From Diplosphaera chodatii (lineage: Eukaryota; Chlorophyta; Trebouxiophyceae; Prasiolales; Stichococcaceae): a stretch of 64,000 nt of DNA. Positions 35,101 to 47,034 of this stretch are shown here, piece after piece; position 1 is the first letter of the stretch; the number at the start of each line of letters is the position of its first letter. Position numbers and translations under genes: made by a program. Below the pieces are notes generated by a model. It saw only the letters and a list, made by a program, of their open reading frames with translations, did not search any database and was not told the origin of the DNA. The stretch spans positions 372,001 to 436,000 of the forward strand of contig JAALGY010000042.1 of the NCBI GenBank assembly GCA_032358165.1. Direction: 5' to 3'.

Positions 35101-36096
35101 TGGGGGCCCAGTACAGCGCCAGCACGAACACGGAAAACTGGCCCTGGGGCGTGCCTGCGCAGGCAACAGATCGTGCGAGTCACATCAACCGCCAAATCTG
35201 GAAAGACCACCGGCCCTGGGACAGCTCAATCATCTGCCAGTGCGCATGCGCCCGCCGCTGCACAAAACGGCCCACAGAGGCGTGGTCTGCCATGTCACGG
35301 TAGAGTATGCCAGCAGTCGTCCACTGCAATGCTCCGCATGGTGCTAAAGCTGGGTTCTCCCATGCCTGACCAGCTGCACTCCGTAACGGCATCCACGTGC
35401 AGGTTGGAGAATGAAGGTCAAAACAGTCCGTCTTGATGTGCAGCAGCGCGGCACGTACGTGCAAACAGCTGGTCTGATGTTTCTGGGCGCGTGTAAGGGG
35501 TGACGCACCAATCAGGCCGCCGACATACTTCAGGGCGGTCGGGTTGGTCTTGCAGAAGTTGCCCACGGTGGTCTCGTTGACCAGGTTGGTGGAGAAGCCG
35601 GCCACCCTGCAGCGCACATTGGGCGTTGTGGCGTTCTACATACCTTGAACGCGCCCCAACGGTCGTGTCAGTTGAAAACGCTGAACGGCACAGCTCGCGG
35701 CCCTGCGGCCCTGCGGGTGCGGAGGCCGGAGGGCACGACAACGACAATCCGCATATCGAGCACAACCAAAGTGAGTGTTGCGCGCATCCGTTGCTGCTTC
35801 AGTGGAAGACAACTGCAATGATTCCTGGTGGTTGATGGCGTAATATGCACGGGACCGCACAACGCAATGTTATTCATGCATGCCACCCACCCGACGTTCA
35901 CGTCCGTCACGCCGCAGTAGTCCTGAATGCGCTGGGCGCGGCACCAGAAGCTGGGGCCGATGGCGCAGGGCGAAATGCCCTTGTTCTCTGCGTTGGTGTG
36001 CACCGGCACATTCAGCTTGGGGTAGCTGGGCTGCTGGCGGGCTGCCACTGCGGCGATGCAGCTCACGAGCAGCGCGGCCACCAGGAAGCGCGCCAT
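32200..36096 (-). CDS. Secreted ribonuclease T2 with a charged insertion
   Basis: RNase T2 endoribonuclease that cleaves single-stranded RNA in the secretory or vacuolar lumen or outside the cell. About 12 short exons. Signal peptide MARFLVAALLVSCIAAVAA at the N-terminus, then a Cys-rich segment (SPCAIGPSFWCRAQRIQDYC). FVLALYWAPTGCP matches the usual T2 FxLALxWPxxxC start. Both catalytic motifs are present: CAS I VLHGLWPDF (about 34640) and CAS II FLDHEFNK joined to HGTC across an intron (33870/33565). Potential N-glycosylation sites NET, NST, NTS and NVT fit secretion. Unusual: exons at about 33090-33000 and 32865-32795 insert roughly 45 charged residues (VEDYYFEDDEDYKHGRH, then DDDDSYRRHHKQKTYEPKK) before the C-terminal strands (CNRNCQINEVWYCIGRD). 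The last exon ends CKTVQIPAYA-TGA at 32200. Confidence 0.93.
32384..32415. repeat. 16-nt perfect tandem duplication TACAGGGGGTGGGCGC
   Basis: Two adjacent identical copies in the last intron of the RNase T2 gene. On the transcribed strand they form a C-rich pyrimidine-type tract. Confidence 0.9.
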
Positions 36097-36467
36097 GTTG
36101 TCTGAGGGGAATCGGGGTCAGGGAAAGATTGGGGTGAGCAACAGGAGATAGAGTGCCCACAGGCGGCGGCCGCCAGCTGGGGCGCCTGGCGCGCACAAGA
36201 TGCCCTGCCCATCGGCACATTTTGTCGGGCACATTCCTGATCCTGTTAGACGGACGATGACTAAGCTGGATTATGCATTCGTCAGCAACCGCAGTCACGG
36301 CCCACACACCAGTGAATGCTACAAGTCCAACTTGTGAGAGGGGAGCCCTGCACAAGGTTGCCTCAAGAAGTCACCGCTGCAACCCCTACAACCCAGATCC
36401 ATGTGGAAGGTGCTGCCGCTCAGCCCATCAGCTACGGTATACATGCCAACTCCTATCCAGGAACCTC
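36097..36467. other. Spacer between RNase T2 start and nucleotidyltransferase end
   Basis: 371 bp that must contain the RNase T2 promoter and the upstream gene's 3' UTR, both on the minus strand. No coding signal. Confidence 0.5.
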
Positions 36468-39400
36468 CTACGCAGGAGTCCTGCCGTCCTGAGGTGTCCT
36501 GGCCGCCGCGCCAGGGCCGCGGCGGGCGCCCTTCAGGGCGTGCGCGGCGGCCGCGGACGCCGGCGCAGCTGCGGGCGGGCTGGGCGCCACTACTTCCAGC
36601 ATCCCGGAGCTGCCACGCCGCACCGTGAGCACCGGCGAGGCGGGCTGGAGCGCCGAGCGGGGCGAGCGCCCGGTTCTGGGCGCCGCCGACGCCGGCCTGG
36701 GCCCCCTGCCGCCCTGCTGGTCGCCCCGCTGCCGCGGGACGGCTACACGGAGCGTGGCTGCTGCGCCGCTGGCATGCTGGCTGCTGGCCTGCGGCGGCGA
36801 CGCCGCTGCCGGTCCGCTGCCGTTCCTGCAGTCGCCGCGCTGCGCATCCCGTTTGCGCTGCCCGCGCACTTTGGCACCGGCTGCAGCGCCGCCGCCGCAC
36901 TCCCCAGGCTCGGCGATCCGCAGCGTGGCGACGGCCGCGGGGCCGGCAGCCGCCGAGGGGTTGGGCGCCAGGGCTGCCGGTTCGCCGGACGCCCTCCGCT
37001 GCACCAGGCGCAGCAGATCCGCCCCCGCCTGTGCCCCGCTGATGCCGCCAGAAGGACCCTGTGGTTTCGTCGCTCTGCTGCTCAGCGTGACCTGCGCGAG
37101 CAGCGCCGCCGACTGCGCAGCCTGCAGCTGGGCTTGCCCAGGCGGCCCTGGCGCGCCTTCCACTGCTCCGCCTGCAGGCAGTGAAGCCGCCACAGGCCGC
37201 CGCCGCTGCTGCTGCTGCTGCTCGGCTGTGCCGTTTGGTGTTAGAGGAGAATGCTGTTGCCCCAGTGGGGGTGGGAACTGCTGCTGTGTCGGACGTGTCT
37301 GTGGCCGCTGGGGGGCACTGCCTGGGGGTGGCAAGCGGTGCTGCTGCTGCCCGGGCGGCGCTGGGCTGGACTGCTGGTTGATGCCTGATGGGTGCATCGG
37401 CTGCGAGGCTGACGGCTGCAGCAGCAGCCGCGCATGCGCAGCATGTTTGTGCGCAACTGGGTCGTGGGTGGGCTGCTGCCCCGCCGGCGCGCGGTCGACA
37501 GGGCTGGGACGAGCAGCGGCAGCCGGCGCGGGGTGACGGCTTTGCAGCTGCTGCGCAGGCCCGCCGCCGGGAGCCGGCCGCGGCGGCAGCAGGCCCGCCG
37601 CCCGGGCGACGTCGGGGCCCAGCACCTGGGCGAGCTGCGCATGCTGCTGCCGTCGCTGCTGCTGGTGCGCGGGTGCGTGCTGCGGCGGCGGCCGCTGGCG
37701 CGCTGCAGCGGAGGCGAGCGCGGCCTGCAGGGCGCCGCGCTGCGGGGCTGGTGCGGCGCCGGCGCTCGCCACCGGCGGGGGCGCGTCCTGGCCGCCCCAG
37801 GGGTCGTCAGGCCGCAGCGGCTGCACCGGCAGCTCGGCCGCCGGCGGCCCGGAGCGCGGCTGCTGCGGCGGCGGCGGCGGCTGCGGAGGCGGCGGCTGGC
37901 CTCCAGCAGGGGACCGCCACCCGCCTGCTGCGTCGGCCCCGCTCCTGGACGCTGGGGGCACCGCCGATGCGGAGCGCCACCTGCCGTCTGCCGGGCTGCC
38001 GGCCGGGCTGCTAAACGTGGCGGGGCTGCTGCTGGGCGCGCTGCCGCTGCCGCGGCCGTCCTGCCAGCCTGCGGTGCAGCAATAATCACATCACGCCGCC
38101 GCTCGCAACCTTGCAAGCTTGACCACTTGGCACCACGTTGCAGCCTTTTCACGAAAGCTACTAGAAGCCCTGAGCAACAGCTCGTGCAGCACTCGAAAGT
38201 GCACCTGCTGAGCCGCGGACTTCGAAGGGCTGGACGGGGACTCCGCGGGCGGCCGCCCGTTCCCGAGCGCGCTCCTGGTGCCGCGCGGCGTGCGGGCCCA
38301 GCGGCACGTCCGTCGCCGGCGCCAGCAGCGCCGCCAGCACCCGCCGCACATCTGCGCACGCTCAGAACAGCGTCGGCAAGCTCGCCCTGCTGTCCACCCC
38401 TGACAAAGGGTGTCGTTCATGACACTCAGGCAACAGCATCCCAGGCACCGTGCCGCTGCTTTCCTTGTAATCAAATGCACTGCTCACCGGCGTCGTCCTG
38501 CACGAGCAGCATGGCGGCGGCCGCGCGCTGCAGCTCGGCGGCCACGCGCGGCACGGTCGCCCGCATGATGGTGCGCCCCGGGTTGTCACGCGCATCGAAC
38601 GGGTCCTGCAGTCAAGCGCCGTCAACAGGTATTAGCCCCTGTTCACATGTCTCCGCGGGTGTCACCCCACAGAGCTTAGTGTGTGTTACGAAGCAGGGCA
38701 CGTGGGAGAGCAGAAACGAGCGGCGCCGCACCTCCACGCCGGCAATGTACTGCTTGCCCCACTTGGCGCTGGCCCAGCGCCCCGCCCATGTGTCCAGCCG
38801 CAGCTTCCTGCGAGCAGCTCACGGCGTTGCGCTCAGGTCGCAAGCCTGAGGCATGCAATTGTACACATGCAGGAGAGTAGGCACCCAGGGCTCCGCCCGC
38901 TTCTGGGCTTCGTGCACTGTGTACTGTCTGTTTGATGCACCGGGTGCCTCGGCCCTCGTCACATGCAGTGTGGCACCTGAAGCGCTTGCCGTGCTGCCAG
39001 GCGGCGACGACGGCGGCGGTTTGCGTCAGGAAGCCCGCAAATAGATGTGCAGGACTGGAGCGGTTGGCTCCGCCAAACCCTTCCGCCGCCAGCTGAGCAG
39101 CCACACCGTCGGCAGCCTGCAGCCGACACTTTGCATGGGTGAGACGGACATCGCATGCGGCCAAGCTGACCAGCAGGCAGGCCTCACAATTACCAGCATC
39201 TGCTTACTTTGCAAGGGAAGCAGCGGGGGCAGCTGCGACACTGTGGGCAACCTTGCGTGTACACGGCTCCAGGGGGTCAGCAGCAGCAGGAGGCGCACCT
39301 CCAGCAGGCTGCCGTCGGGCTCGCGCCCCTCGTGCAGGGGGCGGTCCGCATGCGGGCCCCCCGGCAGCCGGCCGAACAGGCGGCTGATGGGCGGCAGCAC

Positions 39401-41504
39401 CGGCGGCGACGCCGTCTGCAGGTACCCCACCGCCTGCACTCGCAGCAAGAACGCTGAGCTGAGGTGGTGACGGCCACATGACACTCGCTGCAGTGGGCCG
39501 AGAGGGCATGAGGTCACAGGCTGTGAACAGCTGCATGCGCAGGCCAGGCAGCACTCCACGGGCACGCTAAAATGGATTACACAGCTGGAGTTCAATCAAT
39601 GCGAACCAGCAGGGTCAGGGCATAGGAGTTGAAGGTGCCGTTGGAGGCGTCGTTCAGGCCCCGCGCCCCTGCCCACGCCTTCACCAGGCGGACCATCGCC
39701 GGCAGCCGCTCATCGATCTGCACCGCAGAGCACAGTACTTACCTGAGCCACTGTAAGGTGGTGTGGTGTCTGGACTTGAAGCAGTCTGGCTGCAGTCAGG
39801 TTGTGCTCCATGTCCGCAGCAGTGACATGCAATGTGCAGCTTGAGGTCGGGGTCATAACGCATCTAGATTTGCTGACTTGGCATGGGAGTATGTGACCAC
39901 AAAATACGCACATGACACAGCATTCGCAGCACGGTGCACTTGAAGGCTGCGCCGGCGCCTGAGACGCTCATGTCGCAGGGCAGCCCTGCAGCACAACGAA
40001 GGCAACGTCTTTTGCAGTTCGTCACTGTTGGCGCTGTCGAGACATGATGTGTGTGCTGCCTCGCGGCGGTGGACATGCCTGTGGGGCCGTCCAGAAACTT
40101 GATGATGGGCACCCGCGCGTGTAAGATGGTCTCGACGTAGCCCCTGCTGGCGTTGTGCCGCCGCAGCAGCTTCATGACGGCCTGCAGAACCACATTGCCT
40201 TGCACAAAGAAGTCCCCAGCAGAGCTCCTAGTCATGCTGGCATGCAGGATCGACCAGCACCATCAGCATGATGGCAGCCTGGTGACACAACAACAGCACC
40301 CGCACCCGCAGCATATCCGCCCGCTGCTGTGTGGACGACTCGCAGATGGGCACTGGTGGCTTTCCATTCCTGCAACAAAAGCGAAAGCCGATGTTATGTT
40401 GCACCAACCTGCATGACGCCTCTGAGCTGTGCTTGCCATTTCCAGGACCATTTGGCACTCGCCCTGAATGGGACTCCAACGACTTGCGACGCACTTGTAG
40501 TCTAGGCAGCCATCCAGCGCCATGTCCAGATCGCCCTCCGGCGAGTACAGGCCGCTGACGAATGACCCGTACGGCCGCACCGTCAGGCCCTGCCAATGTC
40601 AACGACAATCAGCCTCAGAAGCCGCCGTCATCACCAGCAACAGCACATGCATCCTTTCCGCTTGGCATGCATGCCATCGTCATGGTTGGAAGCGAGACAG
40701 TGTGCTATGGTCCACCTGAAAGCCCAGCACGCCGTGCGAGACCAGCTGCCCCATGCGCGCCAGGACCTCGCTGCGCACCGCAGCATCCGCTGGCGACGGG
40801 GTGTCCCTCTGCACAGGGCATGCTGCAACCGTCATCATCCTGGCTGATGGCTGGTCGCCGGTGAACTGCCCAGGCGCTCCATATGCAGACACAGAGGTGA
40901 GAAGGAAACCTCCTGCTACCATATGAGCTTGGAGCCTCATTCCCAAGTGATGGGAAAAGCAGCGGACCTGCACAATGGCAGCGAAGGCATGGTCTAGGGC
41001 TGCGAGCCCTTGCGGGGTCCACTGCGCTGTGTGCCGCCACCGTGTGTGTGCATCGCTGCACATCTGCTGCGCCTCTGCTGCCACGCCGCTGAAGTTCGAG
41101 GCCGTGACGTCCCCGATCTCATCATCATCCGAGTCTGAATCCGAGTCGGAGCCAGTTGCCGGCGTGCTTCTGCTACCGCTCTTACGCCGGTGGCCGCTGC
41201 GCCTGCTGCGGATCGGCCTGGGCGGCAAAGCACCGGCATTGCCCTGCCCAGCGGTCGCCTGTGTGCTCGCCAACCCGGAATTGGCATTCTGCAGCCCGCT
41301 CATGCTGGTCCTGCTACCGTCAACGAGGCTGCCTCCGCTGGTGTATGGCTGATTGGCACCATAGCCACCGGAAGCTGCGGCTGATCGGCCGCTGCTGCCA
41401 CTGGCATGATGCTGTGGCTGGACAGCACCATGAGGATCAACTGGCTGCAGTGCTGCCGCCGCTGCCGTCACTGCTGCTGCTGCTGCTGCTGCCACATTGA
41501 CCAC
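36468..41504 (-). CDS. Terminal uridylyltransferase / non-canonical poly(A) polymerase (Cid1-like)
   Basis: Template-independent RNA 3'-nucleotidyltransferase of the Cid1/HESO1/URT1/GLD-2 type. It opens with an Ala/Ser-rich region with an acidic run (SDSDSDSDDDE, about 41130). Exon 40590-40497 gives GLTVRPYGSFVSGLYSPEGD then LDMAL, that is the GS motif and the first two metal-binding Asp. VETILHARVPIIKFLDGPTG (about 40120) and PCDMSVSGAGAAF (about 39970) supply the third Asp. RLVKAWAGARGLNDASNGTF then NSYALTLLV (39720-39600) and AVGYLQTASPPVLPP (about 39430) match the central and PAP-associated domains. The final exon (about 38050-36468) encodes about 500 residues rich in Pro, Gln and Ala with no domain. 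Specificity (U or A) cannot be read. The 5' end is uncertain: the open frame at 41504 starts with GTG just after a TTAG that could be an acceptor, so a first exon is probably missing. Confidence 0.88.
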
Positions 41505-43250
41505 CTAAGGCTTCCTCCAGGCATGATCAAAACATCTTCCAAGCTGTTGCAGCAAAACGCTCAGGCCCGAGAGCAACGGATCAACCGCCGCAGAGCACTT
41601 GAGCAAGCACCGTGGCGCTTGCTGACTTGCGGTATCTGATATTCCTATGACATTGACTGTGTGACTGTCAGACCAGGTTCGCAGTGCTACCCAGGATGTT
41701 CTCCATGTGTGCGGTGCTGGCGAACGCGCTGAAGTTGAGCCAATCAGAATACCGGCATGAAGAGGTGTCAAGTACAGAGGCTGATAAGAATGGCACACTG
41801 ACAAGGTCCCAGCACGCCGCGAGGTTGCCCAGAGGACGCTTTCAGCATGTGTACCATAGGCAAGTGGAGGAAGTTTACAATGGCACAATGAATCGCTATG
41901 TTTGTGAATCATTCTCCTGAGCAGCGTGCTGCTGGGTGGCTCAGATGACCGACCTAATCATGGAAGCTCATCAGGCTGGGTAGAGTAGGTCAGTAGCCCG
42001 AAGCAAATGCTGACCAGATGCACGCTTACAGAGCTCGGATCCAGCGGCACTGTGCACATCACCACCCACTGCAGTCGTACGTGCAGTGGAAATAATTGCC
42101 ACCCGAGGACGACGCGGCGTCCGGCACCGGGTGACAAACAGTGATCTGAGGGTGGCCAACACCGCAGCTGCGGCGACCAGGGCTGCAACAGGCCGCCGTA
42201 ACACGTTGGAGGCCAGCAGTACGCGCCATTGCCCTGCAGGCGGGCTGCGCCGGACGCTCGCGGTGCTCAGGTGCCCCCCGGCGGCATTTGCCACGCAGCC
42301 AAAGCAATACCACCAGTCAGCGGGCCAGTCATGGTGTTGGAGCAGGGGGCCACGGGCCAACAGTCTGAGCCGGGGTGCTATGATCACCCTTACAGCCCGC
42401 CGCACAGTGACGCACTTCTGCTGCGTGGCCGTGCGGTACGCTACGCACTTAAAATTGCGCGTCCAGGACGATGGCCAGTCCTGACAGCCGGCGCCGTTTG
42501 TCCAGACGCGCACCCGTTGCTCAGGCTTGCCATCTCGTCGATACGCCTTGAGCCGTTGTGCACGCGCTTGTGGCTCCCCTGGAGCAGACGCTTCGCCACG
42601 CGGTCGATTTCGCTGCTTGCGTTGCTTAGCGGAGGTAGTGAGGATCATCGCCGCGCGCACATACTCGTTGGATGTCGTGATCGTGTATAGGCGATATATC
42701 CGTTGAGCCAAGAGCGCCTTGGCCTCCCCAGCGTGGGCCGTGTGTTGTGGAGATGGTAGTGCGAGCTGGTGGGCAACAGCTCACGCCGTCAGCGGGTGAC
42801 AGCGTGCCGCTCCCAGTCACTTTGTCGAGAGGGCTAGCAAACGTTCGGGCTCGCGTCACGCCGCGGCGTGGACTCAATGGCAGCATCTGACATTTATGTC
42901 ACCCGTGACGTCTTGTGCTTCATCCTGAACTAAGGTACAGCATGCCTGGGCTCCTGCATGATCTTCCTGTCTATATGTGTGCAGGAAGCCAACCCTTTGC
43001 AGTGCTGAGGCCTGCAAGCAGGCTAGCTGCTCAGCATCTTGACCAGCTGGACGCTGACTTGCAGCCTGCTGCACCCTCTGTCAGCAGAGCCCACCGGCAG
43101 CAGCAGACAGTGGCCATTGGCGCTCACACCAGTCCCCTGCTAGGGCGGGCTGTGCGCCGCAGCCAGCCCGCGTTGCGAAGCGTCTGAAGGAGCTGCATCC
43201 TTCCGCAGCCTCCTGTGTGCTGCCCCCGCCTTCCCGAGGGCAGCGCGGCA
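41505..43250. other. Divergent intergenic region, nucleotidyltransferase (-) and pseudokinase D (+)
   Basis: About 1.7 kb between divergent genes. A 246-codon open frame on the minus strand (42711-41971) begins with TTG, has no recognisable domain and is not called. A first exon of the nucleotidyltransferase may lie here. Confidence 0.5.
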
Positions 43251-45757
43251 ATGGCAGCCGCTGGAGCGTCGCGCGACGGGGCCGGCAGCGACGACTCGCT
43301 GTCGGAGGCCAACCCCCTGTACGGCCACCCATACTATGCGCCGGTCAAGGTGCGCATTCCGACACATGTCTGGATGAACCCGTCGTCGCTGAGGCTTGCA
43401 ATGCCAAATGCTATGTAATAGGGGACACTGGTGTTTGATGGCAGACACCTGACGGTTCATGTGAGTATGTAGGTGCTGAGTCGGGGCGCAGCAGGCAGTC
43501 TGCAGCTGGCCACAGACACGCGCAAAAACACATACGTCGTCATCAAGCTGCTGGAGAGGGGTCCAGGCGTCACCAAAAACCTAGAGCGCGAGCTGCTCGC
43601 GCACCGAAGGTACCAGCTGATGTCATGAAGCGTAACTGTCTGCATCCGCCTGGTCTATGGTGTATGCTGTGGAATCTGCCCCGCAGTAGAGGGTGATGGT
43701 CATACTATATAGGTTTTGCCTGACGTTGAACCTTGGCTGCAGGTGCCATGCACACCCCAACATTGTGCAGCTGAAGGAGGTGTTTTTGACGACACACTAC
43801 CTGGCCATTGTCATGGAGTACATGAAGGGCAGCAACATGCCGACATACCTGGCGAAGCATGCGCCGCTGCCCGAGCCTGTTGCCAGGCGTGTGACTGCGG
43901 CATATCAGTATAGAAGACACATTTCTGCTGCTCAACTTTAAAGAATCTGTTTGGCTTCAGTCCGGTCGTGCCTCGCTCAGCGTCATATTGTCCACTCGTG
44001 CAGGTGGTTCTTCCAGCAGCTCCTGCTGGTGTTCGATTTTTACCACCGCCTGGGCCTGAAGAACCGGGAGGTGCCAGACCTGCACTGCTGTACACCCCGT
44101 CCTGTCCACAAATCATGCGCCTTGTGCACCCATCGCATACAAACTGTAATTTGCTGATGTCGGATGCGGTCAAAGGTGCGGCTGCACAACCTGATGCTGG
44201 CTTCAGACAGCCCAAGGTCCGCATTGAAGATCTCGGACTTTGAGTACTCCAAAACAGAGCAGGTAAGCTGCTGCATGCATGCAGCATGCTTGACACAACC
44301 GCCAGCATTGCAAGCTGCAGCATGGCATTTCTGCCGAGTGAAGATGGCATGTGCAGCAGCAAGAAGACCAACATGCTGATGAATCTCTCACATCAGTATC
44401 GCACTAGTCTGTCCTTGACATGCAGGTCAACAGTGACCCCAAGAGTGCGCTGGGCACGCTGGCCTACACTGCACCCGAAGCGTTGATGCACAACTTCTTC
44501 GATGGCTCCTGCTCCGATGTGTGGTGCTGCGGCGTCATGCTATATATCATGGTCACCGGTGCGTACACTTCACTCGTTTGGCTGACGCCAGGTGTATGCT
44601 TTGGCCGCAAGCCATTGCCCCATCGTGCCAACGTTGGAGCATTCATGCTCCTGCAATGTAATAGCAAACGGCGGTCTTCTGTAGCAGCTTGAAGGACAGG
44701 GCTGGCTTTGATGATGGTATATCCACGCGACGCAGGCAAGTTTCCATTTGGCGATCCCGAGGCGGCGAATGGCAAGCACGGCGTGCAGAACATGATCGCC
44801 AAGATCATGAAGGTGCCCCCCTGTCGAGCATTGCGCTGCTGATCGTGCGTCGCTGCGACTGACAGGGCCCCACCTGCTGGGCAGACACCCTGACCAGATG
44901 CGGTACACGCCCGTGGTGACTGATTGACCTGGATCTGACTGTGCGCTAGGTCAACTACGAACCCCCCGAGGGGCTGAGCCCGGAGCTGGAGGCGCTGCTG
45001 CGCAGCGTGCTGGTGGCGGACCCGGCCAAGCGGCCGTCCGTTGCGCAGCTGCTGCAGCACCCCTGGGTCGCGGTCGGCCTGCCGCCCGGCATGCTGCAGT
45101 GCAACGAGAAGGTGCCGCCAACCGCCCCCTCCCCAACCTGCATCGCACGCAGCACCAGAGCGCCCTCCTGCCGAGCGGCCTGCAGGCAGCCAGTGGAACA
45201 TGCGTGCAAAAGCGTGTCCGGCAGACCGGGCAGCAGAAGCTGCACGCAAATGTGAACGGCATTCTTGCAGCGCGCTGACGAGCACCATCCTGAAATGTGG
45301 TCATCAGCATGCCCGCTCCCGCCCGCCGCAGGTGCTCAGGATGCAGCCGCCGGCGTCGATGCAGAGCGAGGAGGACATGCAGCGCATCGCGCGGGAGGCG
45401 CGCGTGCCCGTCATGACCGGCCAGGGGGAGGACATCGACGGCATGGCGGACGATGTCATGGACCAGGACGAGATGGTGCGCGCCCTGAACCCTAAAGTTG
45501 CACCTGCAGCCGCACCGACATGCCGTTGACGACACCGACCCCGACGACATGTCATTGTGCCAATGCTGTCGGCTGTAGGGGATGGCAGCCCTTTTGGGGC
45601 AGTGCCTCTTGAAGCAGTCTGCATCAGCAAGGCGGCACCTGACGGTGCATCAAGATGCGGAACTGCTCGGCAACACCCTGCGCTTTGGCGGATGCAGGAG
45701 GACCTGCTGGACGACCTGGAGCTGGAGGCGGGCAACGGCCGCAACGGCCAGTACTAG
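43251..45757 (+). CDS. SnRK2-like pseudokinase with retained SnRK2-type tail (pseudokinase D)
   Basis: Compact SnRK2-like protein. Exon 1 (43251-43349): MAAAGASRDGAG... then NPLYGHPYYAPVK. Exon 2 (from 43472): VLSRGAAGSLQLATD (degenerate glycine loop), TYVVIKLLERG (VAIK-type Lys kept), NLERELLAHR (helix C Glu kept). Then HPNIVQLKEVFLTTHYLAIV, FYHRLGLKNRE joined to VRLHNLMLA, ISDFEYSKTEQ, ALGTLAYTAPEAL, CSDVWCCGVMLYIMVTG, and RPSVAQLLQHPWVAVGLPP. The catalytic loop HRDxKxxN reads NREVRLHN (Asp to Glu, Lys to Arg) and DFG reads DFE. The tail has SMQSEEDMQRIAREARVPV, a good SnRK2 domain I match, then an acidic stretch (DGMADDVMDQDEM, EDLLDDLELEAG) like domain II. It ends GRNGQY-TAG. The splice just before the last exon is uncertain. 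Confidence 0.88.
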
Positions 45758-47034
45758 CGCCGAGTGCACATTTGCAGTTGTGCTCCCAGTCACCGCAGCT
45801 GACTGTGCATGCGGCACGGCGCCGCCATGCCTACTCAGCTGGGCAGCGCCGCGGCATGCAGCCTGGTGCAAGCGTGGCAGGCTGTGTCGCCCAGCAGCTG
45901 CGCCCAAGGCAGCTGTTCCAGCACTTGGCAGATGCAGCAACTGCTGAATAAGATCACAGCCGCGTTGGTGCGGCAGCCGAGCAACCTCTCAAGACGTGAT
46001 GCGGCCCTACAGCCACAGTAGCTGCATAGAAGCAGTGGCACTGCCGCTTCTGGGGAAAAATGATCCATAACAACTAGCAGCAGTGCCCATGTACACAGCA
46101 GATACTGCCCCCTGAAATGGCCAACACCAAGCACTGCGCACTGGGTGGCTTGGTAGAGGTTGGCGCATCGCTGGAGCCTAGCATTCACCCCGCATGTTCT
46201 TTCCCTGCGCTTTGCGCCACAACATTGTTGGTGGCACATCGAACTGGCGCCGCTTAGTAACGAGCTCCATTTTGCGAACCATGCACCTGCCAGGTTGCAT
46301 GGCTGCATGGCAAAATCGACACATCTGCTGTCACAGTACCGCATGCTGCTGTGTGATGGTCTGGCAGTGCCCACAGTTCTCATGATGTTGGCGATCTGCT
46401 GCACGTGCAGCAGTAGGAATTTCTCTATGGCATCGCTGACTTGAGGACCCGTAGAACTTCAGTAAAGCATGGTGGGCGGCCTTGCCCCCAACTCCACACC
46501 TGCCAGACATACCCATGCCTCTTAGGGTGCACTATCGGCATGCTCCAGCCCACTGCGGGGTGGCTTTCTGTGTTTAGTCACAGCTGGTGCTTAGTCACCA
46601 GCTGGGAGGTGATGTGCAGGGTAGCATCTTTGCACCATCTCAGCCATTGCGACGTGCATTACAGCAGCCAAGCAAGTCCTCCCAGTATCGCTGACTGGCG
46701 TTTGAAGGCAGTGACAGACTGGCATGATCACCACATACCAGTTTTTGGGCTGACGACCATGCTGCAAGCCCTAACGCCGCTCGCGCGACAGCGTTCCTGG
46801 TTCCAAGTCGCAAGCATAGCATGCTCCCAGCGTTGCACAGGCGACACGCTGTTATGGGGCTCACTTTCGGATGTCGGTAAGTGGGTGTTGTTGATCAAGA
46901 CATGCTTAGGTCCAGGCAATGATCCAAGTCCAGCACATGCATCTGCATCGGAGTATTGGTCGATGTAACTCGCGTGAGGCACCTTGCACACACATCAGCT
47001 TGCTTGACATGCATGCATGTGTGCATGTGTGCGC
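45758..47034. other. Intergenic region, pseudokinase D to phosphotransacetylase
   Basis: About 1.3 kb without a supported exon. It contains a perfect hairpin at 46581-46604 and a CATGCATG/TGTGCATG-rich stretch near 47005-47035. A short 5' exon of the phosphotransacetylase may lie at its right end. Confidence 0.5.
46581..46604. repeat. Perfect hairpin: 9-bp stem, 6-nt loop
   Basis: CAGCTGGTG, a CTTAGT loop, then CACCAGCTG. It is intergenic, with no U-tract or RNA context. Confidence 0.85.

Noticed and set aside
37434..38849. 471-codon plus-strand frame opposite the TUTase tail
   Set aside because: Arg/Leu-rich shadow of the Pro/Gln-rich minus-strand exon, with no domain or splice support.
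41971..42711. 246-codon minus-strand open frame
   Set aside because: It starts with TTG, has no recognisable domain and no neighbouring exon, and could arise by chance at this GC. TGGCTCA near 41937 and TGAGCCA near 42704 were considered as ends of an element, but seven bases are not enough.
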